The notes under the pieces: model-generated
Told to the model about the DNA's origin: nothing
Databases searched by the model: none
The model's input: the letters and a program-made list of their open reading frames with translations, nothing else
Position numbers and translations under genes: made by a program
NCBI GenBank assembly: GCA_029856045.1
Contig: JAHQWG010000016.1
Location: forward strand, 163,921-227,920
From: Promethearchaeia archaeon
GTDB lineage: Archaea; Asgardarchaeota; Lokiarchaeia; Sigyniarchaeales; SOKP01
Reading direction: 5' to 3'
Length of the DNA: 64,000 bases
Shown here: piece after piece, positions 16,322 to 25,886 of the stretch
How the letters are laid out: each line of letters begins with the position of its first letter
How positions within the stretch are numbered: the first letter of the stretch is position 1

Positions 16322-19081
16322 TTAAGAAACTATTTTTTCTTTAGTTAAAGTATTTTGGTTTTTTGGGTTAATTAAATTTTCAATTAATTGCTTTAAAAGT
16401 TGAAAATCTTGTTCCTTTTTGGAAGAAAATTCAAGATTTTTAAATGATATAAAAAAGGATTTTATTTTTTTGTCTAATTTAATAAAAATTTTTTTTAGAA
16501 TTTTATAATTTTCAAGTATTTCCTTTTGATTAACTGATATTTTGGAAAAATAACTCGTTCTGTTTTGAAAATAAAACCCTTTAAAAATCAGTTTAATTTT
16601 TTTAATCTCTTTAATTGAAGCCTTTAATATATTAAAAATTTTTGCATCATCAACTTCTTTTGAAATTTCTGTTTCTTTAAAGATTAAAGATAATAATAAA
16701 TTCTCTTTAAATTCTCTACTCCATTTAGATGAGATTTGAAATAATTGATTATAGATATTATATCCTTCTTGAGCAAAAATCTTACTTTCAATATTGTTAT
16801 TAAAAGAAGAAAAGATAATTGACTGAAGTTTATCTGGTAATTTCAAAGTTGAAATTTTCAAGAACAGATTAGGTCCTTTTGTGCTGTCAAAAATTGACAA
16901 TAATAATATATAATTTGGAATTTTTTTTTTATCTGTTTCTCCTTTCATCTCAACGTTGATAAGTTCATTTGAATCGATGTTCTCTATTAATTCTTTAAAA
17001 TAATATTCATGCGCATTATGAAATTTTTTGCTTTTACTATTAAAGTTTTTTCTTAAATTATTTAATTTTAAAAATACTCTTTTGGTATATTTTAAAAGGA
17101 GATTCGCATCCTCTGCAGAAATTTTTCCTGTAGAATCGGTTATTTCAATAATTTTACTGAGTTTCTTCAATTCTGAATATATAATAAAACTCTTTTGTAA
17201 TTGATTTTTTTCAATATTCGCTAGAAAATCATTAATATTATAGAATTTGAAATTTAGTCGACATGCTATTTGTTCTAAAAGCTCCTCAATGATGTTTTTA
17301 CATTCTAGTCTACAATATTCAAAAGATTTACTCAAATAATATTTTTGAGCACTTTTAATTCGCTCTTTTAAATTTTTAATTGTTATTTTCCTTTTCTCAT
17401 AAAAATTTTTCATATTTTTTTTTTCAGCGTTATTTGAAAACTTATCCTCCGTATCTTTTTTAAACTCAACTAAATTTTTATTATTCCTATTAAAGGGTTT
17501 CAAAACATCTTTTTTATTATTTCTAAATGACTTTTTAAAATTAATTGATTTGAATTTTAATCTTTGTTTTCTCGAATTTAATACTTTTTTCATTGGGTTG
17601 ATCCTATTTTTCAATAAAATAGAATTACGATTTTCTAGCTTTGATTCTAATTTTCTTTTTTTTTCTGCCATAAAAGGAATTTGAAGAACAAATGGGTCTT
17701 TAATTGAATTCACTCTTACAATACATTGACCTTCATTCAAATAAGATAAATAATCATAATGATCTTTTGGTAATGACAATAATTCTCCTAATATTTCCTT
17801 TTCATAATAATTTTTAAAACTTACAACGACACCTGAATTTGCTAAAATCTCTTCACTTATATCAGGTCGAGTTGCAATACATATAAGACATTCACCAGTT
17901 CCCCTTTGTAATAAGGCAATATCCTCTAAATATGTACTTAATTTACTTTTTTTAACTATACTTCTTGGTACAAAATATTGTGCGTCTTCTATAATAGTGA
18001 TGTGTTTAATCCCTTGATGTTCTCCAGATTCTAAGTTATAATCCCATAAATATTTAAGTATAACATTTAAAAAGAAAAATAAATCCTCTTTATCCCCACC
18101 AAGACGAATAATCGAACTTAAATCCAAAATACAATCTCTTTGTAAAATTTCTTTTATTGAAATTGATGTATTATTTTCAAAAACTTTTTTTAAAGGTCCT
18201 TCAGAAAACCTTCGAATCCTATTCTTTATACTTATTATCGTTTGTTTTAATTGAGGGATTTGATTTTCATATTTCAGTAAATATTCTTCACAAAAGTTAT
18301 GAAAACTTTGCCAACTTCTTGTATTTTCTTTATAACAAACATTTGTCATGATCTCTACCAAAACTTTTTCCATCTGTGGTGTGTATTCAACATTAGATTC
18401 GAGAAATTGAGAGCTTTTTAAGATCTCAAATATTCTTTCAGCATGAATAGATGGATTTGTAAATTCCGGATTGAAAATATTAATTGAAAAATTTTCTCCA
18501 GGGGATAAAAGTAAAATATTCTTTAACCTTTTACATAGAAACTTATATTCTCCCTTAAATTCTACTAAAAAAAATGGAATATTTTCTCTTTTTTTAAAAT
18601 TTATTAAAAAATTTTGTACAAAATTGCTTTTACCTGTTCCCGTAAATCCACAAATAAATATGTGTCTTTCTAAGTCTTTTTTTGTTAAATAAAAATTAAA
18701 TTTTTTCCTCCTTTTTCTGACCAACCGACCAATTTTTATTTTACCTTTTTTTGAATCCTTTCTGGCAGGAATCGGTAAATCTATAATTTTACTATTAGCT
18801 GGATAAAAAGATGACAAAATTAGTAATGTAAATGAAAGAATTATACCAATTAATATAAGAGAAATAAATAAATTTAGCGAAATTGATTCAGATTTTATAT
18901 TATTTTGAAATATAAAATAAAGAATTAAAAAAAATATATTGGCTGCATTAAGAATTATTATCGATTTCTTATGGTTGGGCATGCTAAATCCTTTTTTTCT
19001 TAAAAGGAAAAATAAAAAATTAATGAAAATTAGAAAAAAAAAAAATCCGTAATAAAGTAAATGCCAAAAAATATTAACCAT
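16322..19081 (-). CDS. Membrane-anchored HerA/VirB4-type ATPase
   Basis: A 919-residue protein. Three hydrophobic segments in the first 95 residues anchor it to the membrane. A basic stretch (PARKDSKKGKIKIGRLVRKR) leads into a HerA/FtsK-superfamily ATPase (DUF87/VirB4-TraD style): Walker A GTGKSNF at about residues 146-152 and Walker B IIEDAQ at about 362-367, followed by a RxTGE-type arginine region (LLQRGTGECLICIATRPD). Residues about 480-560 are a basic, low-complexity linker. The C-terminal 350 residues are helical and then show YILLLSIFDSTKGPN and LLLSLIF, reminiscent of longin/roadblock-type sensor domains seen in Asgard proteins. It could pump DNA or protein at the membrane; no nuclease partner (NurA) or T4SS genes are nearby. 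It stands alone, with 360-420 bases of non-coding DNA on each side. Confidence 0.75.
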   Translation of the reverse strand: MVNIFWHLLYYGFFFFLIFINFLFFLLRKKGFSMPNHKKSIIILNAANIFFLILYFIFQNNIKSESISLNLFISLILIGIILSFTLLILSSFYPANSKIIDLPIPARKDSKKGKIKIGRLVRKRRKKFNFYLTKKDLERHIFICGFTGTGKSNFVQNFLINFKKRENIPFFLVEFKGEYKFLCKRLKNILLLSPGENFSINIFNPEFTNPSIHAERIFEILKSSQFLESNVEYTPQMEKVLVEIMTNVCYKENTRSWQSFHNFCEEYLLKYENQIPQLKQTIISIKNRIRRFSEGPLKKVFENNTSISIKEILQRDCILDLSSIIRLGGDKEDLFFFLNVILKYLWDYNLESGEHQGIKHITIIEDAQYFVPRSIVKKSKLSTYLEDIALLQRGTGECLICIATRPDISEEILANSGVVVSFKNYYEKEILGELLSLPKDHYDYLSYLNEGQCIVRVNSIKDPFVLQIPFMAEKKRKLESKLENRNSILLKNRINPMKKVLNSRKQRLKFKSINFKKSFRNNKKDVLKPFNRNNKNLVEFKKDTEDKFSNNAEKKNMKNFYEKRKITIKNLKERIKSAQKYYLSKSFEYCRLECKNIIEELLEQIACRLNFKFYNINDFLANIEKNQLQKSFIIYSELKKLSKIIEITDSTGKISAEDANLLLKYTKRVFLKLNNLRKNFNSKSKKFHNAHEYYFKELIENIDSNELINVEMKGETDKKKIPNYILLLSIFDSTKGPNLFLKISTLKLPDKLQSIIFSSFNNNIESKIFAQEGYNIYNQLFQISSKWSREFKENLLLSLIFKETEISKEVDDAKIFNILKASIKEIKKIKLIFKGFYFQNRTSYFSKISVNQKEILENYKILKKIFIKLDKKIKSFFISFKNLEFSSKKEQDFQLLKQLIENLINPKNQNTLTKEKIVS

Positions 19082-19460
19082 TTCAAGAAAAAATTTGGAT
19101 ATTACATTTAAATACTAAACCATAAATTCTAATATCTTTTAATTTAACCTTGCCTTAGAAAAACTATAATTTTCTATTTTTATTTCGTCTTTGAACTTTT
19201 ACAACTGGATTACTAATCATTTAAAATCTTTTTTTTAAAAAGACTTATCTTTTAATTAGTAGAGATGCGTCAGAACTGATTCTTCTTTAAGACCAATCCT
19301 AAATAGATTAAAGAATGATAAGTTAATGTTAAATCAATCAAAAATTTTGATTAATTACCGCAAAAACATTTTTATAACATTGCTTTTATAAAATTTTCTA
19401 AATAATCTCACAAACATTTTAAAATCTTTAAAAAAAGGAAATATTTTTATGACATAGAGT

Positions 19461-19477
19461 TCTATAAATATAAAATA
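19461..19477 (+). promoter_or_regulatory. Candidate thermosome promoter
   Basis: TCTATAAATATAAAATA lies 31-47 bases before the thermosome ATG, at a distance that gives a short leader. AAAGGG at about 19495-19500 could act as a weak ribosome-binding site. The rest of the 426-base gap 19082-19507 is AT-rich with no ORF or RNA that I can support; heat-shock regulatory sites cannot be told by eye. Confidence 0.4.
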
Positions 19478-19507
19478 TCAAAATTAATACTTTTAAAGGG
19501 AAAAAAA

Positions 19508-21139
19508 ATGGTACAATTCTCAGGAGTTCCAGTAATTGTTTTAAAAGAAGGTACTGAAAGAAAACAGGGAAGAAATGCACAGAAGAATAACATAACTGCT
19601 TCTATAGCTGTATCTGAAGCAATAAGAACGACATTAGGTCCAAAGGGAATGGATAAAATGTTAGTTGATTCTTTAGGAGATGTAACAATCACTAATGATG
19701 GGGCTACCATACTCAATGAAATAGATGTTCAGCATCCAGCAGCTAAAATGATGATAGAAATTGCAAAAACTCAAGATTTAAGAGTCGGAGATGGAACAAC
19801 AACAAGTGTTATAATAGGAGGATCACTTTTAAAATCAGCACAAGAATTGATTGATCAATCCGTTCATCCAACAATTATTTTGAGAGGATATAGAAAAGCT
19901 CTAATCAAAAGTAAAGATATTTTAAAAGAAATTGCTGAGAAAGTAGATAGTTCCGATAAAAAAATATTAAAACAGGCTGCAATAACAGCGATGAATAGTA
20001 AATCAATAGCGGGGATGAGGGAGCATTTTGCAGAAATTGCTGTGGAATCCATACTCCAAATTACTGATCTTAGAGGAGATTTAAAAATAATTGACATAGA
20101 CCAAATTCAAATAATTAAAAAAGAAGGGGGAAGTCTGTCAGATACTGAATTAATCAATGGATTGATCATTGATAAAGAAATAGTACACCCAATGATGCCT
20201 AAGATCTTAAAAAATGTAAAAATAGCTCTAATCGATGCTCCTTTAGAAATTGAAAAGACTGAGTTCGATGCTGAAATTAAAATTCAATCACCAGATCAAA
20301 TAACTCGTTTTCTTGAGGAAGAAGAAAATATGTTAAAAAGAAAAACTTCTGCAATTATTAATTCAGGAGCAAAGGCAATCTTTTGTCAAAAAGGAATTGA
20401 TGATAAAGCTCAGAATCTTTTGGCAAGAGAAAATATAATCGCAATTAGAAGAGTAAAACGTTCAGATATGGAAAAATTATCAAGAGCTACAAAAGCTAAG
20501 ATTATAACCAATCTTGTTGAACTTACTCCCGAAGATCTTGGAACATCTGGATTGGTAGAAGAAAAAAAAGTTGGTACTGACAATATGATTTTTGTTTCAG
20601 AATGTTCAGATCCAAAAGCTGTAAGCATCTTGATTCGAGGTGGTGTTGAACATGTTGTGGATGAAGCAGAAAGAACATTAAATGATGCCTTATGCGTTGT
20701 AAGAAATATAGTAGATAATCCATATATTTTAGGAGGTGGTGGATCTTCAGAAATAGAATTATCAAAACAATTAAAAGATTTTGCCACAACTATTGGTGGT
20801 CGAGAGCAATTAGCAATAGAAGCATATGCTTATTCTCTAGAGGTTGTTCCAACTACTTTAGCAGAAAATGCAGGATTTGATCCAGTTGATTTATTAGTCG
20901 AATTAAGGGCGAAACATGATACCCCTGATGGTAAAGCAATAGGTATAAATATTCAAACTGGAAAACCAAGCAATATGATCCAAGAAGGTGTAATTGAACC
21001 TTTAGTGGTTTTAATGCAAGCTATCCAATCTGCGACAGAAGTCTCATCAATGATTTTAAAAATAGATGATGTAATAGCTGCCTCAGGTGGAATGAAAGCA
21101 GGAGCAGGTGGTCCACAAATGCCACCGGATATGGATTAA
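19508..21139 (+). CDS. ths: Thermosome subunit (group II chaperonin)
   Basis: A 543-residue subunit of the archaeal CCT/thermosome, the ATP-driven double-ring protein-folding chamber of the cytosol. The equatorial ATP site is intact: [11 protein letters not shown] near residues 41-51, NDGATIL near 64-70, GDGTTTSV near 98-105, and the C-terminal equatorial domain with [10 protein letters not shown] near 417-426. It ends [12 protein letters not shown], a glycine/methionine-rich tail typical of the family. Length is standard. It is a single gene with its own promoter and is followed by tsr3. Only one chaperonin gene is present in the window; archaea often have two or more elsewhere. Confidence 0.97.
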   Translation: MVQFSGVPVIVLKEGTERKQGRNAQKNNITASIAVSEAIRTTLGPKGMDKMLVDSLGDVTITNDGATILNEIDVQHPAAKMMIEIAKTQDLRVGDGTTTSVIIGGSLLKSAQELIDQSVHPTIILRGYRKALIKSKDILKEIAEKVDSSDKKILKQAAITAMNSKSIAGMREHFAEIAVESILQITDLRGDLKIIDIDQIQIIKKEGGSLSDTELINGLIIDKEIVHPMMPKILKNVKIALIDAPLEIEKTEFDAEIKIQSPDQITRFLEEEENMLKRKTSAIINSGAKAIFCQKGIDDKAQNLLARENIIAIRRVKRSDMEKLSRATKAKIITNLVELTPEDLGTSGLVEEKKVGTDNMIFVSECSDPKAVSILIRGGVEHVVDEAERTLNDALCVVRNIVDNPYILGGGGSSEIELSKQLKDFATTIGGREQLAIEAYAYSLEVVPTTLAENAGFDPVDLLVELRAKHDTPDGKAIGINIQTGKPSNMIQEGVIEPLVVLMQAIQSATEVSSMILKIDDVIAASGGMKAGAGGPQMPPDMD

Positions 21140-21195
21140 ATATATTTTTTTAATTTTTTATTTTTTTATAATAAAAATCTCAACTTTTTTTACAT

Positions 21196-21651
21196 ATGAA
21201 CAAAATCAAACTCTTTGCATTACATTTTAATGAATGCGACCCCACAAAATGTACTTCAATAAAATTGAAAAAGTTCAATTTGATAACAGTCTCAAATAAA
21301 ATTCTGAATAAAATGAAAAATACTATTCTTTTAGACCCCTTTACAGAAAAATTATTATCAGAAAAAGATACTAATTTGGCGATTAAATATGGAATTACAG
21401 TAATTGATTGCTCCTGGAAAAATATTTTAAATATTGCAAATTTAAAATTTAAAAATAAAAGAAAACTACCCCCGCAAATCGCAACAAATCCGGTAAATTA
21501 TGGTAAATGGGAGAAATTGAGTTCTGTTGAAGCATTAGCTGCAGCTTTATACATTATGGGATTTAAACCATTCGCAAAATTACTTCTCTCGAAATTTTCT
21601 TGGGGAACTGAATTTTTGAAATTAAATTTTGAAGGTATAACTAAAAATTAA
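21196..21651 (+). CDS. tsr3: 16S rRNA aminocarboxypropyltransferase Tsr3
   Basis: A 151-residue homologue of Tsr3, a SPOUT-like enzyme that moves the aminocarboxypropyl group of S-adenosylmethionine to a (hyper)modified uridine of the small-subunit rRNA. Family marks are the N-terminal FNECDPTKCTSIKL, the short DCSWKN motif in the middle, and the block LPPQIATNPVNYGKWEKLSSVEALAAAL spread over residues about 93-120. Short for eukaryotes but normal for archaea. It is encoded 56 bases after the thermosome on the same strand and ends two bases before the convergent roadblock gene. Confidence 0.88.
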   Translation: MNKIKLFALHFNECDPTKCTSIKLKKFNLITVSNKILNKMKNTILLDPFTEKLLSEKDTNLAIKYGITVIDCSWKNILNIANLKFKNKRKLPPQIATNPVNYGKWEKLSSVEALAAALYIMGFKPFAKLLLSKFSWGTEFLKLNFEGITKN

Positions 21652-21653
21652 GT

Positions 21654-22667
21654 TTATTCGAATTTTGAGCCTGTAATGATATTTATAGAATTTATTAATT
21701 GTTCTGTGATATCATTAGTTCCTATTATTTCTAATATCGAAAATATTATGTTTCGTGCTTCCCCCATTGCTGGAATTCCACCAAATGTTAAAGGAAATAA
21801 AGCAACAAAAGAAATATTTTGCATATTTGATTCTTTTGTAATTTCATTAGAAAACTGTAATGTTCCTGAATGACATGCTAAAATTCCGTAAAAAGATTCA
21901 GAATCTTGACCAGAAATACATATATATGATAAAAGGCGTCCCAAAGCAATATTTTGAGCTTCCTCTAACATTTTTTGGAAACCAACATTTGCATTTGCTG
22001 AGAAAGCTTCCATTGTTAAGGGTAAAGATTGGTCAGATACATCTCTTGCATCTAAAGTTAAACCAGAAAGATTCACCAAACAGTATCTAGAAAAAACCGG
22101 ATTTTTAATTGAATCTAAAATCTTTCCAATTGCTTGTAACTTCTCTAAGTCCTTGTAATTATCACTATTATATGAAGTAAAAGAGATTTCTGTTCCCATT
22201 GAAAATAAATAAATTGCACTGCGCACTTTATTAGAAAATTCTTCTAAATCCTTTTCTGAATTGGGATATCCGCCAAAAAAATTCCCAATTTCTCTTTTTA
22301 AGTGATAAGTACTACTTGCAAGATTATCAGGATCTAAAGGCCATTCGCCTTTATAATTATGCACTATAGTTAATAGTGTTTGATTTATTCTAATTGTAAT
22401 TAAACAAACTTTTTCAAAAAAAGAAAAGGAAATTATCTGGTCTTTAATTCTCAAATCATTCCAATTTTCTTCACTTGCAGAAAAAGCTATTGAAGCAAGT
22501 CCAGTAATTATATTAGTATCTAAATTAAGGTCACTTTTTCTGCCTATGTGTGCGATTGATAATCCATTTTCATCACACAATATTACCATTAAAGTCTCTT
22601 TTGAAGATCTTAAAATCGCAGTTAAATATTTAATAAATGACTCCCTAATACTCATTAATATAACCAC
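21654..22667 (-). CDS. Roadblock-like protein, probably tandem
   Basis: A 337-residue soluble protein. Residues about 10-130 resemble a roadblock/LC7 domain (LMVILCDENGLSIAHIGRKS, a helix GLASIAFSASEE, strands IISFSFFEKVCLITIRIN, TLLTIVHNYKG). The second half (about 190-330) looks like another divergent copy (YCLVNLSGLTLDAR, a helix MEAFSANANVGFQKM, strands FYGILACHSG, ISFVALFPLTFGG). Such proteins bind small GTPases. The start could be the Met at 22667 or the fifth residue (22655). It is a single gene between Tsr3 and tRNA-Leu. Confidence 0.6.
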   Translation of the reverse strand: MVILMSIRESFIKYLTAILRSSKETLMVILCDENGLSIAHIGRKSDLNLDTNIITGLASIAFSASEENWNDLRIKDQIISFSFFEKVCLITIRINQTLLTIVHNYKGEWPLDPDNLASSTYHLKREIGNFFGGYPNSEKDLEEFSNKVRSAIYLFSMGTEISFTSYNSDNYKDLEKLQAIGKILDSIKNPVFSRYCLVNLSGLTLDARDVSDQSLPLTMEAFSANANVGFQKMLEEAQNIALGRLLSYICISGQDSESFYGILACHSGTLQFSNEITKESNMQNISFVALFPLTFGGIPAMGEARNIIFSILEIIGTNDITEQLINSINIITGSKFE

Positions 22668-22801
22668 ACAAACTATTTCTCTGTTTTTTTAATTCTCGTG
22701 GATTATTTTATTAAAATTATATTGATTTTTATAAAATTTAAAGTTATTTTAATTTCAATAATGCTTTTAGATAAATCTTTGCAATACTTCTTTCCTTAAT
22801 T

Positions 22802-22903
22802 TGCAGGGAGGGGGATTTGAACCCCCGTACTCCTATGAGAGTGAATCCTAAGTCCACCGCCTTTAATCAATACTATTTTTTGACCGGGCTTGGCGATCCC
22901 TGC
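22802..22903 (-). tRNA. tRNA-Leu(TAG) with a 17-base D-loop intron
   Basis: Acceptor GCAGGGA/TCCCTGC with discriminator A at 22802, anticodon arm GTGGA-CTTAGGA-TTCAC (anticodon TAG), a long variable arm (class II, as expected for Leu) and T arm GGGGG-TTCAAAT-CCCCC. The D loop is 17 bases too long. The extra bases (22879-22863) fit an archaeal bulge-helix-bulge: central helix GGUC/GAUU, bulges AAA and AAA, and a small hairpin AAU/AUU; removing them restores GGUCAA-AGGCGG. So this is a non-canonical intron in the D arm. There is no anticodon intron. Confidence 0.93.
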
Positions 22904-23079
22904 ATTTTTCAAATTATTATTATCCTCCTATGATATTATATAGAAAATAATTTTTTCATTAAAATATTAATATTATAATAATTTTTATTCTATTTTTTTT
23001 TATTTAAGAAAAAACCTCATGAATAAATTTTAATTTTATTATTAATATTTCTCAATAAATTAATTTAAAAAAAAAATTT

Positions 23080-23173
23080 GCTCTCGTAGTGTAGCTCGGC
23101 CAAACTTTAAAATTGAGGCTAAGCATGCTAGGCTTTCACCCTGGTGACCCGGGTTCGAATCCCGGCGAGAGCA
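23080..23173 (+). tRNA. tRNA-Glu(TTC) with a 19-base D-loop intron
   Basis: Acceptor GCTCTCG/CGAGAGC with discriminator A at 23173, anticodon arm CTAGG-CTTTCAC-CCTGG (anticodon TTC), T arm CCGGG-TTCGAAT-CCCGG. Bases 23104-23122 are extra within the D loop. They form a good bulge-helix-bulge: central helix GGCC/GGCU, 3-base bulges AAA and AAG; cutting each after its second base restores GGCCAA-GCATGC. The intron sits at the same site as that of tRNA-Leu, only about 180 bases away on the other strand. Confidence 0.94.
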
Positions 23174-23446
23174 TAAAAATATTATTTTTTAATCCTTATT
23201 ATTTAAAAAAATCGAAAAATATTGCAGCTTTTGGGTACTTACAAATGTTAGTGATATAATTTTGATTTTATCAAAGAACTATGGAGATTCTTTATTTAAA
23301 GTTATAACTTAATTAAAAAATTATTTTCTATCATTGAATTTTGTACCCAACCCTCTTTTTTCATTTAAATAGTTTCAATTTATAATTTTTTTAATTCAAG
23401 TTATTCAATAAAATAAAATTTGTAAAAATTGACATATTGAAGTAAA

Positions 23447-25879
23447 ATGAGTGAAATTAGCGGAAATATATTTAGAGATACTAAAAGTGATAAAAAACGT
23501 GAAAAAAAATCAGACACTTTGAAAGAAGTTAGTGATAACTATGTTTCATATGAGGAATTTATGAAAACCGTTAAAAAAACGAGAATTTTGCCTTACTCTT
23601 ATAAAAAGTTTCCACATTTTGATGAAAGATCTCCAGAACAACTAATAGAAGATATAGAAGCAGGTAAAAAGAAAGTTGAGATTGAAACTGAGCAGATTTT
23701 TGATAGGCACTCTGGTGTTCTTAATGTAGATAAGGCTGAAGAAAGTAACAAACACGTTTCTTATGAGGATTTTTTAAGAAGGGTTAAAAAAACCAGAGTC
23801 ACACCTCTCTCTACAGGAAGTTTGCCAAATTTTGAAATGAAACCTCAAGAACAAACCATAAAAGATAGTACTGGTGCTAAAAAGAAAGTTGAAGATGATA
23901 ACGAAAATATATTGGTATTTAAATCTAAAAATGATTCAGAAAAAATTGATAAGACCTCAGAAAAAGTAGAAAATAAAACAAAAAAAGAGCCTATTAAAAA
24001 TAGTGATGTAAAAGTAAAAGTGGAAAAATCAAAAGTTGAAGAGGAGAAGAGAAAAGAGACTTCAAAATCTTCAGAAGAAATTTTAGAAGAAAAGAAAAAA
24101 TCCAAAGATATTAACCGAGAACAAAAAGAACAAAAAAAAGTTAAGGAAAAGGATAGTAAAGAAAGTGAAAAAAAAAAGGAAAAAAAATCAAAAAATATAG
24201 ATACAAAAAATAAGCGAGATATTTCAAGCGAAAAAAACAAAATTAATGAACCCAAGAAAGAGAAGGAGAAAGAGATTGAGAAAAAGAAAGTGACAAAGGA
24301 ACATTTAGAAAAGCACAAAGAAATTAAAGATATTACAAGCAATATTAATGATTTAGAAAAAAGACGAAACAACAATAACAATTTAATTGATCATAGTAAA
24401 AAGAAATTACAAGAGGGAATTTTTAACGGAATTATAACGCGTGAAGGATACGAAAATAAATTAAAAGAATTAACAAAAGAAAACCAACAAATTGAGAAAC
24501 AATTAAGAGAATTTAACGATAAATCTTATCACTCTGAAAGATTAAACAATGAAAAATTAAGAGCGAAAAAAGGAGAGGTATTAGAAAAGAAAATTACTGA
24601 GCTAAAACAAAAACAAAAAAACGAAGAATTGAAAGAACAAGAGCAAATTTCAAAGGAAAAGGCTAAAGAATTAAAAAACTTACTTTCTAACCAAGAGAAA
24701 CAAGAGCAAAAAAAGCAAGAATTGAATGGAAGCGAAAACATATCAAATAAAGATAACTCGGATTTTAAAAAGGTAAAAAATAATGAAAAAATAGAGAATA
24801 AGATGACTTCGGAAACGATTGAAAAAAGGATAGATGTAAATATAAAGCAAGAGGAAAACAAGAAAGAAACCCTTACAGATAAGGTTTCAAATGAATTTTT
24901 AGAACCAAAGAAAGAATTTGAACAGTCTTATGGATATATTTATAAAGCAACAAACACAGTAAATGGAAAAGTATATATTGGACAAACTACAAGAAAAAAA
25001 TGGGAAAAAAGATGGAAAGAACATATAAAAGAGGCTAAAGATAAGAGTTATAGTTCTACACATTTGCTAAATAGTATTAGAAAATATGGGGAAAAGGCAT
25101 TTTCTATTAAAAAAATTGATACTGCAAATAATCAAAAAGAATTAGATGGGAAAGAAAAGGATTGGATTAAGAAATATAATTCAATGAATCCCAAAAAAGG
25201 TCATAATATGAGAGATGGTGGAGAAGGCGGCAAATTACGACCAGAAGTAAAAGAAAAAATAAAAAAATCTATGGAAGAGAAGTGGAAAGACCCAGAACAT
25301 CAACGAAAAGTAAGTAAAGAAGTGAGTAAAGCAATGAAAAAGAAGTGGAAACACCCAGAACATCGAGAAACAGTAATCAACGGAGTGAGTAAAGGAATGA
25401 AAAAGAAGTGGAAAGATAAAAAATATCAAAAAGATCAGAGAAAAGTAAGAGAATCTCCCGAATTTAAAGAAAAACATAGTACATCAATGAAAAATAAGTG
25501 GAAAGATCCAGAACATCGAGAAAATGTGAGTAAAGGGGTGGAAAAGAGGTGGAAAGATAAAGAATATCAAAAAAAGCAGAAAAAAGTAAGAGAATCTCCC
25601 GAATTTAAAGAAAAGATGCGTAAAGCAGCGGAAAAAAGGTGGAAAGATAAGGAAATATCTAATATAAAAGAGTTTCTAACTGATATAAAAAATAAGATCC
25701 TAAAGAAGGATTTAGAAAAAAAATATAACATCACTGGTCCAACAATAAACAGTAAAATAAAAGATATATTAGGTTCAAATGGTCCAAAAAATTATAGAGA
25801 AGCAAAACAATTTCTTAAAGATAGAGATATTGATAACATTTTAAAGATTAAAAAAAACAAAAAACAAAAAACAAAATAA
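23447..25879 (+). CDS. Large GIY-YIG nuclease-like protein with NUMOD3-type repeats
   Basis: An 810-residue, extremely Lys/Glu-rich protein. Residues about 30-85 and 102-155 are two copies of an unknown motif (V-SYE-F followed by VKKTR). Residues about 160-485 are a charged coiled coil/linker. Residues about 493-580 form a GIY-YIG nuclease domain: YGYIYKATN, then KVYIGQTT, a basic helix with WEKRWKEH, and the Glu-bearing end (ELDGKEKDWIKKYN). Six tandem Trp-Lys units (about 590-735, core KKKWKDPEHRE) match NUMOD3-like DNA-binding repeats, and residues about 740-790 look like a helix-turn-helix (DLEKKYNITGPTINSKI). This is the toolkit of free-standing homing endonucleases, but the long N-terminal part is unusual. 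It lies between tRNA-Glu and tRNA-Asn and ends seven bases before the latter, so a mobile origin is likely. Confidence 0.8.
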   Translation: MSEISGNIFRDTKSDKKREKKSDTLKEVSDNYVSYEEFMKTVKKTRILPYSYKKFPHFDERSPEQLIEDIEAGKKKVEIETEQIFDRHSGVLNVDKAEESNKHVSYEDFLRRVKKTRVTPLSTGSLPNFEMKPQEQTIKDSTGAKKKVEDDNENILVFKSKNDSEKIDKTSEKVENKTKKEPIKNSDVKVKVEKSKVEEEKRKETSKSSEEILEEKKKSKDINREQKEQKKVKEKDSKESEKKKEKKSKNIDTKNKRDISSEKNKINEPKKEKEKEIEKKKVTKEHLEKHKEIKDITSNINDLEKRRNNNNNLIDHSKKKLQEGIFNGIITREGYENKLKELTKENQQIEKQLREFNDKSYHSERLNNEKLRAKKGEVLEKKITELKQKQKNEELKEQEQISKEKAKELKNLLSNQEKQEQKKQELNGSENISNKDNSDFKKVKNNEKIENKMTSETIEKRIDVNIKQEENKKETLTDKVSNEFLEPKKEFEQSYGYIYKATNTVNGKVYIGQTTRKKWEKRWKEHIKEAKDKSYSSTHLLNSIRKYGEKAFSIKKIDTANNQKELDGKEKDWIKKYNSMNPKKGHNMRDGGEGGKLRPEVKEKIKKSMEEKWKDPEHQRKVSKEVSKAMKKKWKHPEHRETVINGVSKGMKKKWKDKKYQKDQRKVRESPEFKEKHSTSMKNKWKDPEHRENVSKGVEKRWKDKEYQKKQKKVRESPEFKEKMRKAAEKRWKDKEISNIKEFLTDIKNKILKKDLEKKYNITGPTINSKIKDILGSNGPKNYREAKQFLKDRDIDNILKIKKNKKQKTK
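25408..25614 (+). repeat. Duplicated 66-base segment in the NUMOD3-like array
   Basis: Two nearly identical segments of about 66 bases, starting near 25408 and 25549, encode WKDKxYQK, then KVRESPEFKEK. They differ at only a few positions, so the array grew by recent internal duplication. Shorter related units (encoding WKDPEHRE) lie between and before them. Confidence 0.75.
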
Positions 25880-25885
25880 AAAAAA
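25871..25885 (-). terminator. T8 terminator after tRNA-Asn
   Basis: On the minus strand eight consecutive T (25885-25878) follow two bases after the tRNA-Asn discriminator, then more T after one A. This is a good archaeal transcription stop and overlaps the last codons of the convergent GIY-YIG gene. Confidence 0.5.
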
Positions 25886-25886
25886 G

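Noticed and set aside
23231..23350. Inverted repeat TTGGGTAC / GTACCCAA about 105 bases apart, before the GIY-YIG gene
   Set aside because: Only eight bases match and nothing links it to an element end; too weak to call.
23845..24381. 178-codon minus-strand ORF rich in Ser, Phe and Leu
   Set aside because: It is the antisense of the Lys/Glu-rich coiled coil; AAA/GAA codons on one strand always give TTT/TTC on the other.
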